Below, piece after piece: positions 30,173 through 41,945 of a stretch of 64,000 nucleotides of DNA. Each line of letters opens with the position of its first letter. Within the stretch, counting starts at the first letter, position 1. This stretch comes from Coniochaeta sp. PMI_546 (lineage: Eukaryota; Ascomycota; Sordariomycetes; Coniochaetales; Coniochaetaceae): contig MU271146.1 of the NCBI GenBank assembly GCA_021432605.1, positions 744,001-808,000 on the forward strand. Direction: 5' to 3'. The notes below the pieces were generated by a model, which saw only the letters and a program-made list of their open reading frames with translations, had not been told where the DNA came from and searched no databases. The position numbers and the translations under genes are program-made.

Positions 30173-31865
30173 AGTTCATCGTCTCAGCTTCATCTCTGAA
30201 CCACCAAATTGCTGGGACTACGCCAGATGCATACACCGGAGCCGACTTGCCGTGTCCGGGCGCTCATCACAAGCTGCCTCTATCATCAACATTCGGCCTC
30301 CGCCCTGGAAGATGAACGCTTGTCAACTTTGGTAGTAGAGCTACGTTGAACAACTGCTCCCAGAAGCCAAGTGCCGAGACCTGGTCGACCTGAGCAGCCG
30401 AAAAGGTCACAACCGGTTTCTAATCGTGTCACCGAGCCCCTCGACTACGTTCTTCGACTGTTCCCCGCTCGGGTATCCTCACGATTTATGTGCGATATAG
30501 GTGGACAATGTACTCGCAAATTATATAGTTGTGGGTTCCAGGTTGCCGTGGTAGATCGTCCGCGGTTGCTCCCGAGATCGGCTTCTGCATCCCGGGTCCA
30601 GCTCTATCATGAGCACTTTGCTTTTAGCCGTTACTCCTGTGCGATACAGCGGGTTGTTATCAACATGCACAATGCGAGCGTTGGGCGCAAATTCTGAACT
30701 GCACCTGGCCTGCAGGAAGCCGTGATATTCTCGCATGATGGCGGTAACGGCTTCTGCATCCGCTACCGATTGTTTCCACTTCTTCTGTACCTTAGGCTCT
30801 TCTAGCGTCCGCCATCGACGATTTTGTGCTTAGCCTCAACGCTTGTTAAGCATTTTGCAGCGCTACAGTGTGCTCCTTTATCAAGGTCGACACGCGGTGC
30901 AAGGCAACGTCTTCGACCCCACATGCCCCTCCATCGTGATCCCGGTCGCTGGCGCAAATCGCATCGAAACACCAGAAATTTTTCAAATCTCTCACCGATA
31001 TCTGCGACTTAGATACCTAACAAGTCTGTTCTACTCACACTCAACCGTCCTGATTTATATCTTTTACCACTCTGTGTTCACTCGGAGCTTTCAATCCATA
31101 TAATTTTTGCAGTACCGACCCGGTATCGACCCTTGAATTGGCTGCAGGAAAAGTAGTTCCGCGGCGACCAGATCTCAATTATCAGCTTTCTTACCAGGTC
31201 CGTTTTCCCACCTTTCGCTGTAACTGGCCTCCTCAGGTGCAGAAATGCCCAATCCTTGATTTCTTCAAGCTCCAACAGTCTTGTGTCACTTCAAAATTCT
31301 GTCTGTGTTGGTGGTCGAGGTTTGGCTTTGCCTTTGGCAGTTCTATTCCGCCTCCGTTGCTAGAGAGCTCGGTTGCTCTGCTGCGCTCCTCGTCAAGCAA
31401 ACCAAGCTGTGCCCTCTAGAGCTCTGGAGTCTCGGTCTTCTTGTGCTGACACTATTTACCACAGGCCTCCTTAGCAGCCCTTTCCGAACCTCACACATCC
31501 TTATATGTGGATATAAATTGTACCTGTGGTCTTCACTTACACCGTTGCACGCTGCAATACCACGAGCAGGCGTGCGTGATCCGACCGACGATTCCTAATA
31601 TATAGCCTACCACGGCTAAGTCAAAGCAAAAGCCCAACATTCCGGGCTCAAAGTTCTTTGGGCCCCTCCGCGCAAGACCTCCCTAACGTCCCATTCGTGA
31701 GACGTTCAATTCCAACCTCCACCCATTGTAGCTGGCTCCGCCAGCACCTACCAGGCGCCAACAGTCCTGTGGGCCTACTCTCTCAGACGAACGCCGTAGG
31801 CCTCGTTTGAGTGGCAGCTAGTGCTCCGCGGAAGACCGACTCGTCGATCCCCTTAGGAAACCACC
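30173..31865. other. Long upstream region of the AdoMet decarboxylase gene
   Basis: 1.7 kb without an intact gene. A possible methyltransferase remnant lies on the minus strand. The right half is pyrimidine-rich and is probably promoter and long leader of the decarboxylase gene, possibly with an intron ending near 31857 (CCTTAG). Several upstream ATGs occur, but I cannot tell which are transcribed. Confidence 0.45.
30521..30790 (-). pseudogene. Possible remnant of an S-adenosyl methyltransferase (PF04672-like)
   Basis: One minus-strand frame reads IMREYHGFLQARC, then SEFAPNARIVHVDNNPL. This resembles two conserved blocks of the S-adenosyl methyltransferase family (RENRAFLRRAV and NPDARVVYVDNDP) with the glycine-rich loop between them missing. 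The frame ends soon after and nothing downstream stays open. I see no intact gene. The resemblance is short and read from memory, so chance is possible. Confidence 0.33.
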
Positions 31866-33452
31866 ATGTCAAACATGATCAATCTCGAGGTTCCTAGCAA
31901 CTACACCTTTTCGCCCTCCGAAGGCACTCCACACTTGACCATCAACCACGAGGTTGCTGCCGAATTGGACTCTACCAACGCATTCGAAGGACCCGAGAAG
32001 CTCTTGGAGGTCTGGTTTGCGCCGACTGAAAAGACTTTGCCGCCAGGCGCAAAGGAGAATGGCTTAAAGGCAGTGGATTCCAAGATCTGGGAGGGTATGC
32101 TTGACCTGGTCAACTGCCAAGTGCTCTCGATCGTCAAGTCGGAACATGTCGATGCCTACCTGCTCTCTGAATCGAGCATGTTTGTCTTCCCTCACAAGCT
32201 CATCTTGAAGACTTGCGGCACGACCACATTGCTTCTCGGCCTACGTCGGCTCCTCCACATTGCAGCCGTTGAGGCTGGCCTTCCCTTCCACAATGCCAAG
32301 AGCCTGGAGGATATTCACGCGGCAGCTACTCCGTACCGAGTCTTCTACAGTCGGAAGAACTTCCTCTTCCCGGACAAGCAGCAGGGTCCGCACCGCAGCT
32401 GGAAACAGGAGGTCAAGTATTTGGACGACATGTTCGAGGGCGGCAGTGCCTATATGGTTGGCAAGATGAATGGCGACCACTGGTACCTATACATCACGTC
32501 GCCAGGAGCCAGCGCCTTGACACCGCCCCATACCCCGGTCTCAGAGAAGAGCAGCAACCTCAGTCCGACCCGGACGTCGTCTTCATCCAAGATCCCGACC
32601 GGAATTGTTGGTATCAATGGCGACATTCCCGCCGAAGAGACGCACGATGAGACGCTGGAGATTCTCATGACTGATTTGGACCCCGAGAACGCAAAACAGT
32701 TCTATGTTTCGCACGCTGCCGCACTCGCGAACGAGACAGCGCCTGAAAAGGTCAACGAGGCCCGCCAGGAGGCTCACGAGAGTTTGGATATCGTACAGAA
32801 GCCATCGAGCGACGACGCAACCTTCGATGTGTTCAGCAATGGTGGAGACGCGGAGCGTGTTCTTGCCGAGAGCCTTACCACGGAAGGACATGCGCTGGGA
32901 ACGGTGGTATCTAACAACTGCGGCCTGTCGGAGGTCTATCCCTCGAGCATCTACCCGGATGCGAAAATCGATGCCTATCTCTTCACACCCTGTGGATTCT
33001 CTGCCAACGGAGTCATTCCGGCACCTGCCACGCCGTCCACCAAAAACCCTTCGGCAAAGTCGGTCAGCAAAGCTGCTCACTACTTCACGGTGCATGTGAC
33101 ACCAGAGCCGAACTGCTCGTTTGCCTCGTTCGAGACCAACGTCCCCGGCGGACAGCACCAGACGCGGCAGACGGCCGATGTGATCGAACACGTGGTGGGC
33201 ATATTCCGTCCCGGACGGTTCAGCGTGACGCTCTTCGAGGCCAAGGGGCGCGTGCAGGGCGCGTACGACAAGGACGACGATTCACGGCGCGCGTGGGGTG
33301 AGGCGGCCAAGCAGCGCATGGAGCGCATCAAGGGCTATAGGAGGATCGATCGGATCGTGCACGATTTCGAGGACTATGATCTTGTGTTCCGTTATTATGA
33401 GAAGGAGGACTGGGCTGGCTATGCGGGAGCCCGGGTTGGCGAGGAGCTGTGA
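31866..33452 (+). CDS. SPE2: S-adenosylmethionine decarboxylase proenzyme
   Basis: Makes decarboxylated AdoMet, the aminopropyl donor for spermidine and spermine. Single exon, 528 residues. The self-cleavage site is LLSESSMF: Glu102/Ser103 is the expected cut, and Ser103 becomes the pyruvoyl group. The catalytic cysteine region KTCGTTTLLLGLRRL (Cys117) and FYSRKNFLFPDKQ follow. Later come NCGLSEVYPSSIYPDAKIDAYLFTPCGFSANG split by family-typical spacing, and HVTPEPNCSFASFETN near the C terminus. An acidic, Ser-rich insert of about 130 residues sits between the two folded halves (around 220-345), longer than in the yeast enzyme. In many eukaryotes this gene is controlled by upstream ORFs and polyamines; that is not demonstrable here. 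Confidence 0.95.
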   Translation: MSNMINLEVPSNYTFSPSEGTPHLTINHEVAAELDSTNAFEGPEKLLEVWFAPTEKTLPPGAKENGLKAVDSKIWEGMLDLVNCQVLSIVKSEHVDAYLLSESSMFVFPHKLILKTCGTTTLLLGLRRLLHIAAVEAGLPFHNAKSLEDIHAAATPYRVFYSRKNFLFPDKQQGPHRSWKQEVKYLDDMFEGGSAYMVGKMNGDHWYLYITSPGASALTPPHTPVSEKSSNLSPTRTSSSSKIPTGIVGINGDIPAEETHDETLEILMTDLDPENAKQFYVSHAAALANETAPEKVNEARQEAHESLDIVQKPSSDDATFDVFSNGGDAERVLAESLTTEGHALGTVVSNNCGLSEVYPSSIYPDAKIDAYLFTPCGFSANGVIPAPATPSTKNPSAKSVSKAAHYFTVHVTPEPNCSFASFETNVPGGQHQTRQTADVIEHVVGIFRPGRFSVTLFEAKGRVQGAYDKDDDSRRAWGEAAKQRMERIKGYRRIDRIVHDFEDYDLVFRYYEKEDWAGYAGARVGEEL

Positions 33453-34247
33453 TGATGGAGGGGCTCCACTCTAATCATTGGAATAAGGTACCTAAGTTGA
33501 GCAAACCCTTTTGGAAATAGTGGTTTTCTTCTATGATATGAACATTTCGATATTTGCGACCATTAGCGATGAGAATTTGGGACTCGGGGGGAGGCTGTCA
33601 TGCGCCACACATTCATTACAATTGCTCTGCTGCTTGCTTGACCCCAATGCGGCGAAACTCAACATCGAAATCCGCTCATTCATGGCGCATGGGTTCTTGC
33701 TGGTGGCTGAAGAGCATGATACTCAAGCCTCAAGTCATATCCAGCCTCACTATGGCAGGGCCACATTCCAGCTACACATTCCACGCTGCAGAACCCTCAC
33801 GCTAGTGGCACGACCCGCTGGATATAACGCTGAAAAGCAGCTGTAAAGCTGTCAGGAATGTAGAACGACTGAGACTCCACGTTGATCTGAGACAAAAGGT
33901 TAAAATGCGGCTGCCCGCCATCCGTCAATCGTCACTGCCAATGCCGCGATGTCTTGGAGTTAGGAGCAACTTAGGAAAAATGGCAGGCACAATCTTGACA
34001 ATCTATGGACCACCCAGCCTCGTTCCTGTCATATTGAAAAGCACTAGAAAACGCAATGTGAGTTCAAGTTGCTTCCGGTCAAGTTCTCTCCAAACTCTCT
34101 CGTCATCTTCCATCCATCAAGACAATCTTCCGTCTCTTCTCCACGCCAAGAAAGGACTCATTCACTTGAAGTCCAGCTTCCGTCTCCTATACCAATCTCA
34201 ACACACCCTGTCAAGCACTGGCTTGACGACAGTCACACTCGGCAGTC
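33453..34247. other. Intergenic
   Basis: 3' flank of the decarboxylase gene and promoter of the membrane protein gene. Frames near 33511-33846 show no domain. Confidence 0.55.
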
Positions 34248-35814
34248 ATGGCGACACCCGTCGTGAACATGGTCTCCAAGTTCTCCACCACCACGAGCTC
34301 TCATAGTAGCACTGCCAGCACTCTGTATGACAAGCTTGCTTACCTGGAGAAGTTCCGCGATGAGCCACGCCAACGATGGATCTCCATTGCAACTCTAGTG
34401 ATGCTTATGACTCAAGTACTTGCCTCCATTGGTGGCCTCATCCTGTCGGGCCTCGTCTTCGGTGACAAGTTCAACGTCGTCGGCCAATGTGCCAGCCAGA
34501 GTTTTGTTCTCTTCGCGGTAGGATAACCCCCTACCCCTATGATAAGGTAGCGGTAACTAACAGTCTGTACCAGTCGATATTGGCCATCCCATATGTTACC
34601 TTACACCTCCGAGCTGCCAAGACGAATTTCTCCATTATTCGCTCCCAACCCTTCCAACATCCACTCCATTCCTGGACTATCATTGTGGCAAGGCTCTCCT
34701 TCCTGGCCTGGACAGTGGCAGTTATTGCATCCTCCGTGGCGGTTGCAAGGGCAAGTGGAGACAAGGTGCACCTGCAGTTGGATCTATTCTTCTGCGTGAC
34801 AGCATTGTAAGCACCTCCTGGCTTCCGTGCAATTGCGCCACCAACACTTTTCATCTGCTAATGCATCTTCACAGTCTTGCAATGACCTTCTGTCTTGCAG
34901 TCGTCGAGAAGGCAGCAGAGCCCTTCGTCCTGCCCTGGGTCTCGCCAAGCAGATCAGTGGTATGCCGCATCAGCTCCTTCGGCTCGATGGTTGACGACAG
35001 CGTCTCCCGCCGCGGATCCGCCAGGTCGGCCAAGCAGCAAATGTCGGAGAAACCCATCTCAGAGAGGCCTATGCCTGCTGGACCACGCCCGCTTGAAGTC
35101 CCGACTAGCGTTGCGAGCGAGCCTATCCTCGAGCTGCGCCGCTCAGAAGATGACCTCTTGCTCAGCACAAGCTCATCTGATGTGGAAGACGCATACGCCA
35201 TGTCTGAGCCAGCACTCACGCTGCCAGAGCCTACATTGCCACTACTAGCTGATCGTCATCAATCTGAGGCCGGTCCGCAATCAGCCGACTGGAAACACGA
35301 CTGGTCGATCTTTGCCGGCGAGGCAGGCCTTCGCGCATCCGGTACGTCGACAGTGGCTGACTTGTCCATCTTTGCCGAATCATCAGCGTCTGGTTCGTCG
35401 CAAATTTCGGCACCGGCACCGTATAGCGTGTGGACGCCAACCAAGCCATCGCAACCCGCGCCTGCAGCTAGAAGCTACCGGTCTAGGACACTGACTTCGA
35501 GCTCGAGCAAGCCGTCGTTGCTGCCTACGGTACCTGAGGTCAATACGCCCACGGTCGACATATTCGAGTTCATGGGAGGCTATTCCGGACCAGACGGGGC
35601 AGCGACACTGAGGGACGAGACTAGAAGTGATTCCGGTGCGAAGATGGCGAAGAAGCCCTGCGCACCTCGCGTGCCAAAGGTTACGGTGGAGGACGTTGTG
35701 GATGAGTCGTTCATGGTCGAGCAGCCTGGTCCTCCGACGCCACCAAAGACGCCGCCTCGTCCAAAGACGCCCAAGATTCCCGGGTCATTCGTGGATGACT
35801 ATCCGACTTGGTGA
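34248..35814 (+). CDS. Four-helix membrane protein with long Ser/Pro-rich tail
   Basis: Three exons, 34248-34517, 34574-34806 and 34875-35814, give 480 residues. Hydrophobic segments lie near ISIATLVMLMTQVLASIGGL, FVLFAVSILAIPYVTLHL (formed across the first junction), IIVARLSFLAWTVAVIASSV, and FFCVTALFLAMTFCLAVV (formed across the second). That both junctions rebuild helices supports the splicing. The remaining 290 residues are a hydrophilic tail rich in Ser, Pro and acidic residues, ending in a proline-threonine repeat (PPTPPKTPPRPKTPKIP). The layout resembles uncharacterised fungal membrane proteins. No enzyme motif is visible and the function is unknown. Confidence 0.75.
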
Positions 35815-36587
35815 TTGCGTCAGTTCTTGGGAGCCTGTGTTAAATATGGCTGTGGCGGTTTCGATTTCTTCTGTACAAGTTAGCCAGGGAGCAGCACAAT
35901 AAGTCTGCGATATATAGATTATGAGTGACGACGACGATATGATACCCCCATAATAGAACACAAATTCAAAACACACACACACAACCGAGCTGTTGTCGAG
36001 CTGATGATGTAGGACAAGACGTAGGTACTCAAGTAGAACACCTGGTTATAGGAGTCGTCGATGATGTGAAGTCGAACCGTCGCGCCCAGGAATCGGCCTG
36101 GATACATCTGGCAAGCGCGACCGACAGCCGAGGAAAGGCGGGTAATTGCCAGGAAAAGCAGCTCTTCAAGCAGTTTAAAGCTACCCCGCCACCTGCCAAG
36201 TCAGGGACCGACATCCGGGATCAAAACCCACCGAGCCCTTCTGTGCCGTGACATTTCCTCCACTAGTTGGGGTCCGGGTCTCTCGTCCCTTCTGCTGTCA
36301 TCAGATGTCGCAATTGCCAGCCGAATCGCCGCTCGCACTCATGTTACGGAGACAACATAGCCTCTGGCCATAACAATAGCCCTCCTCGCTACGCGTACAC
36401 CTGTCGTGCCGCTGTAGTAAGACACGCTCCACTACGTCATCGGGGTACCCCCACAGGCCACAGGGTGACCAGCAGATTCGCGAGGGTACCGTGTACCACA
36501 CACCCCCTTAACCCTTAACCGGGACGTCCATATGTGACAAGGGGGCCTTTTCTCGTCGGCTCACCCCTTTTCACCCTCGCCCTCCTC
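35815..36587. other. Intergenic
   Basis: Contains a short CA run near 35973 and the promoter of the zinc-cluster gene. No supported coding frame. Confidence 0.55.
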
Positions 36588-38833
36588 ATGAGCGCCTCTC
36601 CCCGGCCGCTCCCGCGCACCTCTCAAACCTGCGTGACATGCCGAGCACGCAAGGTCCGCTGCGACGGCCGGCGAGGCATCTGCACAAACTGCGAACGCCT
36701 GGGCTTCGCCTGCTCCTACGACGAGAATGTCGCCATCGAGGTCGTCGACAGCACCGGCACCACCAGCATCAGCGTGCCCAGGCGACGCGTGCGCCAGGCC
36801 TGCCTGAGCTGCCATGCCAAGAAGGCACGGTGCAGCGGCCAGATGCCCAAGTGTGACCGGTGTCGCGTCCAGGGGCTCGAGTGCGTCTATCGTCCGGGGA
36901 AGCGCTCCATTGGTACGTCTTTTGCCGAGGCGTCGTCGTCCCAGGACAACCTCAACTCGCCGGCAACGACCCCTGACGCAAACCGGGTCTCCTTCGACCA
37001 TCCCAACCGTGGCCGCAGCGCGGGGAGCCCGGCTGGATCTGCGGCCGCTGAGTTCGCGTGTCCAGACGAGAGCTTCGACGCGCTCGCTCTGCGCGCTTTC
37101 GACAAGTTCTTCCGACATGTCCATCACATACCAATGTTCTCCTTCCTACACCGCGCGTCACTCATGGAGCGCTACCACGCAGGCCTCCTCGACCGCCCAC
37201 TCCTCCTCGCCCTGATAGGGATAACCGCGCTATTTACGGACGTCGGCCCAGGTACCAAGGAGTTTGGCGCCCGCTGCATCGAGGAGTCAGCCGGGCTGGT
37301 GATGCGCGATTTCGAGAAGCCCTCCGTTCTCAGGCTGCAGGCGCTCGTCATCATCACCAAACACCGCATCCTCTCTCGGCGCTTCTCGAGCGCCTTCATG
37401 CTGCACGCCACGGCCTGCCGGTTCGCCGCAGCACTGCGCCTCAACCACGAGAACCCGGCCATCTGCTTCCTGGCGCAGGAGTCGCGCCGGCGGCTGATGT
37501 GGTCGCTATACATGCTGGACACGGGCATAGCCAGCGGGCAGGTCGACTTCGCCCTGTGGCCGAACCCCGAGAACCAGATCCACGTGCAACTCCCCTGCAA
37601 CGAGCGCAACTTCGAATTCGACCTTCCCGAGCCGACAGAACCCCTGAAACCGCCAGACCCCGGGCCCGACGGCCTGTTCCGGACGCTCCCCGACGTCGTG
37701 GGCTTCCTGGCGCTGCACGTCCGCATCCAGTGGATCCGCAGCAAGATACAGCAGTACACGACGCACATCCTCGCCAACTCCACCGTGGAAGCCCTCTCCC
37801 AGCTACCCCAACGAAGCGCCGAGCTCGCAGCCGAGCTCGAAGCCTTCGAGACGCGACTGCCCCTCTCCTTCCGCTGGTCCGAGGCCAACCTCCGACTCAG
37901 AGCGTACTCGCCCCGACTAGGCATCTTCATCATGACCCACGTCTGGTGGCAGCAGTGCCACTGCGACCTGTACCGGCTCTGGATCACGGGCACGAAGGAG
38001 GCGCTGCCGCCCCCCTTGGTGGGCCAGATGAACGCCGAGTTCGTCAGCCACTGCCGGCGGCAGTGCTACGACCACGCCCGCACCATGGCCGACATGTTTG
38101 CGCAGCTGCTGGCCCTGGGCAACGAGATCCCCGTCATGGATCTGGACCTGCCGGTGTGCGCGTACCAGACCGCCAGGCTGCTGTATCACGGCTTCAAGAA
38201 CAGTGCCGCCGAGCTGTCCATGACGGCCGAGAGCGTCGAGGAGCTGGCCAGGGTCTGTCTGAGGATCGTGAGGCAGTCGACCGCGGGTCCGGCTGCAGCT
38301 AGCATCGTGAGTGTTTTTTTCTTCCCCTGCCCCCGCTTGGTCTAGGCCGTTTTTGTCTCTTGCTAACAGTTTGTTCCCCTTAGCTCGTCGACCTCGAGAG
38401 GTTAATCGCAGACGGCCTCGCCCTCAACGTGCCCAATAAGCCCATGCCTCCGGTATCAGGCAGCATGCTACCGCCTCTGATGGCACCGGCAGCGACGCCG
38501 GTGATGAACAGCATCGAGTCACCCTCCCCGCTTCCCCACCTCAACGCAGGTGGTCTGCCTCCCGCCGGCGGCATCAGACCGGTCGGCAACGCCGGTCTGC
38601 CGGGGTTGGGCCGCAGGGACTCGTCCCCCATGGTGACCAACGACGGCGCCGTGATATCGCCGCAGGAGTCCGGCGCCGCCTCCGTGGCGACGCACGTGAC
38701 GTCAGGCAGCAATGCGTTCGAGGGGGCCTTGGACGGGCTGGACTTTGGGCTGGATCTATTTGGGATGGACTCTATGCCTTTCACGGAGGAGCTGATGGCT
38801 CCCGGATACACGCAGATGGAGATGCAGATGTAG
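36588..38833 (+). CDS. Transcription factor with two tandem Zn2Cys6 clusters
   Basis: Two exons, 36588-38306 and 38384-38833, give 722 residues. Two complete binuclear zinc clusters lie in tandem: cysteines 15, 18, 25, 32, 35, 42 and 72, 75, 82, 89, 92, 99, both with C-x2-C-x6-C-x6-C-x2-C-x6-C spacing. A short linker ends PRRRVRQA. The fungal-specific transcription factor domain follows (about 165-420) with FDKFFRHVHHIPMFSFLH, LRLNHENP and ESRRRLMWSLYMLD. The C-terminal exon is Gly/Pro-rich and ends in an acidic-aromatic segment, LDFGLDLFGMDSMPF, that looks like an activation domain. The frame extends 18 codons upstream but without an ATG, so the start is at 36588. Targets are unknown. Confidence 0.9.
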
Positions 38834-39602
38834 CTTCCCTTTTTTTTAAAAAAATGCCCATGGTGCCTCGTAGACGGCCGGGGCGGGGGGTGGGAACCTT
38901 TGCCTTTTCTCATGGTATTATTTTGTAACTGTATACCGGCAATGATTTATGACAGCTTTAGAAGAAAAAATTATCATAGAAGAAAAAAAAGAGAATTATC
39001 TTGTATAGACCGTGGCAGGGTGTAACGGTTTCACACCTATATACTCTTCACTTACACTGTAGCCGTCGTTAGACGTATAATCACTATCAAGTTTGGTGCA
39101 ATCAAGCCTATAATGTCGCCATTCCTGGCCCTGCATTAGCGGGCCGTGCCTTGTAGCGTTAGTGGCCAACAGGGCAATGCGAATTGCTTTTTTGCTGGGA
39201 CGTCATCGACGATTGACAGGTCGGGTATGACTTCATCGAGATTTAGGGGGAGAGGAGTTACCGGTTGACTTTATAGTAAATCCAATTGGTACGTGTGTAA
39301 TTGGAGTTATAGTCTACCTTACATGTCAAGAGCGGTAATGTCTTGCCGGCATGACTGCTAGTCTAGGGTAAGGTTACCATCATTACCGTACCATTACCTC
39401 ATGGCATCCCACGCCTCGAGACAGAAAACAAAATGCGGGCGCGTAATAGCGCTCAAAAACCACCCTTGCTTCAGCCCAATGAAGGAATAACGCCACGCCT
39501 GTGAATGCCTGAATCTATGCGAATCACACAACCCCATTATGTGCCAAGCCTCTGTTTGCTGCAATTCTAGCCCCTTGCTGTCCGCTCCATGCCCCCCCTG
39601 CT
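38834..39602. other. Intergenic, AT-rich, convergent 3' flanks
   Basis: AT-rich stretch between converging genes, beginning with a T8A7 tract at 38840-38854 just after the zinc-cluster gene stop codon, possibly within its polyadenylation region. No coding frame. Confidence 0.55.
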
Positions 39603-40745
39603 TCACCGCAGAAGCGGCGTCTGCTCCGACGGATCCGCATCCGGTGTCCGCGCCCCGACGGCAACGACAGTCACGCTCCGGTCCGGATCGACCTTGCCCT
39701 CCCGGTAGACCCAGGCAAGACATACTCCCGCCCCCGGTCCGAGTACGATCGAAGCCAGCAACATGACCAGGGCAACCCTCCACCCAGCCTCGACAAACAG
39801 CCAGTACAAGACCGTCAACCCGATAAACCCGGCATCGATTTCGATGAACTTCGTCGTCGCCCTCGTCATCTCCTTCCTGTCGTCGTGGCCCGCAAACAGA
39901 CTCCAGAGCAGAAATCCATGCGCCAGCACAGAGCACACAACAGGCACCCCATACGTGACCCCCAACCACACCCGGCTCGACTCGAGATGCAGGCTCGCCC
40001 CCAACTTATCTCCGTCAAGCCTCACCACCGCCGCCCGGACAGCCTGCCTGACCAGACTCACCCACAGCGGGAAGAGCAACCACACCAATATCGCAACCGG
40101 CGCATCGAGCACCAACATCAAGACACTCGGCAGCACACACCCAACCGCCACCGCGGCCGGGATAGCGACCGCCTCGGCCACAGATCCGAGATGACGCATG
40201 GCCTCCCCGTGGTCCGGGTGCGTGGCAGCCACCATCCCCCCGCCGGGCGACCTGGCGCCGCCCGAGCCCTCCCTCCTGGCGAGCAGTATCTGCCTGCTCC
40301 TCACCAAAAAGGCAGGGAGGATGACCAGCTCCCACACCACGGCGCCGCCGAGGAGGTTGAACACCAGCCAGGCGCCGGTGGGGTAGGCGATCAGCACGGC
40401 CGGGCCGTTGCACACCCTCGCGCTCTCGACGGTGCTGACCGTCAGCAGGCCGGCGACGAAGCTGAGCACCACGGCCATTATGGCCGAGGAGCGGGTGGAG
40501 GCCAGGGCTTCTTGGAAGAAGGAGACGAGGAAGCAGGAGGGGGCGCCCAGGAGGGGGATGTGGCTTAGCCAGGGGAGGCGGGAGCGGGCGTGGCATTGGG
40601 ACCAGAGGAAGGGGATGTTGATGCCCTCGCCGTGCAGGAAGAGGATGGCGAGGGTGGCGATGGCGAGGAGGATGGGGACGATGAGGAGGTAGCGCAGGTT
40701 GAGGAGGGCGATGGGCGGGCGGGGCCGCCGGGGTGGTGAGTCCAT
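39603..40745 (-). CDS. Polytopic membrane protein of unknown function
   Basis: Single open frame of 380 residues starting MDSPPRRPRPPIALLN. Eight or nine hydrophobic helices are visible, for example YLLIVPILLAIATLAILFL, IMAVVLSFVAGLLTV, IAYPTGAWLVFNLLGGAVV, VAILVWLLFPLWVSLV, VPVVCSVLAHGFLLWSLF and VALVMLLASIVLGPGAGV. A basic, Gly-rich loop separates the two halves. The C terminus EQTPLLR resembles an acidic dileucine vacuolar sorting signal. It reminds me loosely of the integral membrane proteins found in fungal terpenoid clusters, but no biosynthetic gene is adjacent and I would not assign that role. Confidence 0.65.
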   Translation of the reverse strand: MDSPPRRPRPPIALLNLRYLLIVPILLAIATLAILFLHGEGINIPFLWSQCHARSRLPWLSHIPLLGAPSCFLVSFFQEALASTRSSAIMAVVLSFVAGLLTVSTVESARVCNGPAVLIAYPTGAWLVFNLLGGAVVWELVILPAFLVRSRQILLARREGSGGARSPGGGMVAATHPDHGEAMRHLGSVAEAVAIPAAVAVGCVLPSVLMLVLDAPVAILVWLLFPLWVSLVRQAVRAAVVRLDGDKLGASLHLESSRVWLGVTYGVPVVCSVLAHGFLLWSLFAGHDDRKEMTRATTKFIEIDAGFIGLTVLYWLFVEAGWRVALVMLLASIVLGPGAGVCLAWVYREGKVDPDRSVTVVAVGARTPDADPSEQTPLLR

Positions 40746-41945
40746 TTTCTGTCTTTTTTTTATTTCTTTGGTTGTTTTTACCCTCTCCTTGGTGGTGGAT
40801 TTCTGGATTTCCCAGTTGCGTTGAAGGTGAGGCGGTTATGGCATGAATGATGACCGGTGGGTTTGAAGTTCCTGGGGTGAGTTTTGCTCGTGTGAGACTT
40901 TCGCGCATGATCACTTTTCGGGAGCTCACGTTGCTATGGTCTCCACTTATTATCTGCAGGTGCTCATCTCGGCCGGCCAATGGGCGGGGCCAGAGCTATG
41001 CCTGTTTGGGCGCCGAGGTGAGGTGACAACATCCGACATCTGTGCAAGGACAGAGCCAGACATAAAGTACCTTAGTACCAGGTAGAATCACTTGCCGGCA
41101 ATTACTTGAGGTACCTCAGTCTGGTGATAGCAGCTCAGAGAAGACCGCATCAAAGTCCGTAGTATTGCCGCTATTGAGATCAGTGCATCATCCATCATGT
41201 TCAGCCGCGCAGGTGCGATTCCTGTTATTGTTGAAGCAAAATCACAAGGGTTCATTCTTATGTAGACACATACATGGCTGAGCACTAGGAAACTTGACTT
41301 GTGCAAGGTGAATCGTCTCTCGTCGAGAATTTTGTGCCCAGAGAGGTATGAAGGACCTTGCTCGACGCGTCTACGAGGTGAGGCGCATGGCTGAGAGGTC
41401 CATGGGCTCTAGAACCGAGATCATGCACAAATTGTACTTCCTAGGACCTTTGAACAAGTATGACAAGCGTGAAGGGTCACTCGCCTGATTCGAAGATAGC
41501 TTCATCTTTGGTTGGTGTCAAGAGGATCAAGTGAAGCTTAGACTAAGGTAGCATGGTGTGGTATTCCCCCCTTATAGACGAACCAGAACGTTACGTAACT
41601 GAAGTATTCCGAACCATATATCATCGCAAAGATAAAGTGAGGCTTAAAAGTGTGAAGTTAGAGGGCTGCTTTGAGGCTAGAACCAGAATTAACAGCGATC
41701 CCTGACACCTTCTAGCAGATGCTCTGGATACTAAAAGCAGAATAAACACTCATATCTTTCTCATGAGTATTAGACTAGTCTAAGGTGAACAAGCCTACCT
41801 ACCACGCCGAAATACTCGGTTTTCCTCCAAGTCCTTGACTCATTGGCAGGCTTCTTTGGCAATGCTCATCTTGACCACCTCTAGTCCTAGAGGTACTCAT
41901 TTGTGTCCTCTCGTCTCAGGCGCGCCTTGAGATCGCGGACGCAAA

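Noticed and set aside
37058-38302. 414-codon plus-strand frame within the zinc-cluster gene
   Set aside because: Arg/Pro-rich shifted-frame shadow of a GC-rich coding region; the real frame has two zinc clusters and the fungal transcription factor domain.
39603-40745. Membrane protein as part of a terpenoid biosynthetic cluster
   Set aside because: No prenyltransferase, cyclase, P450 or synthase gene lies nearby.
40015-40980. 321-codon minus-strand frame overlapping the polytopic membrane protein
   Set aside because: Pro/Arg/His-rich shadow frame; the other frame has regular membrane helices.
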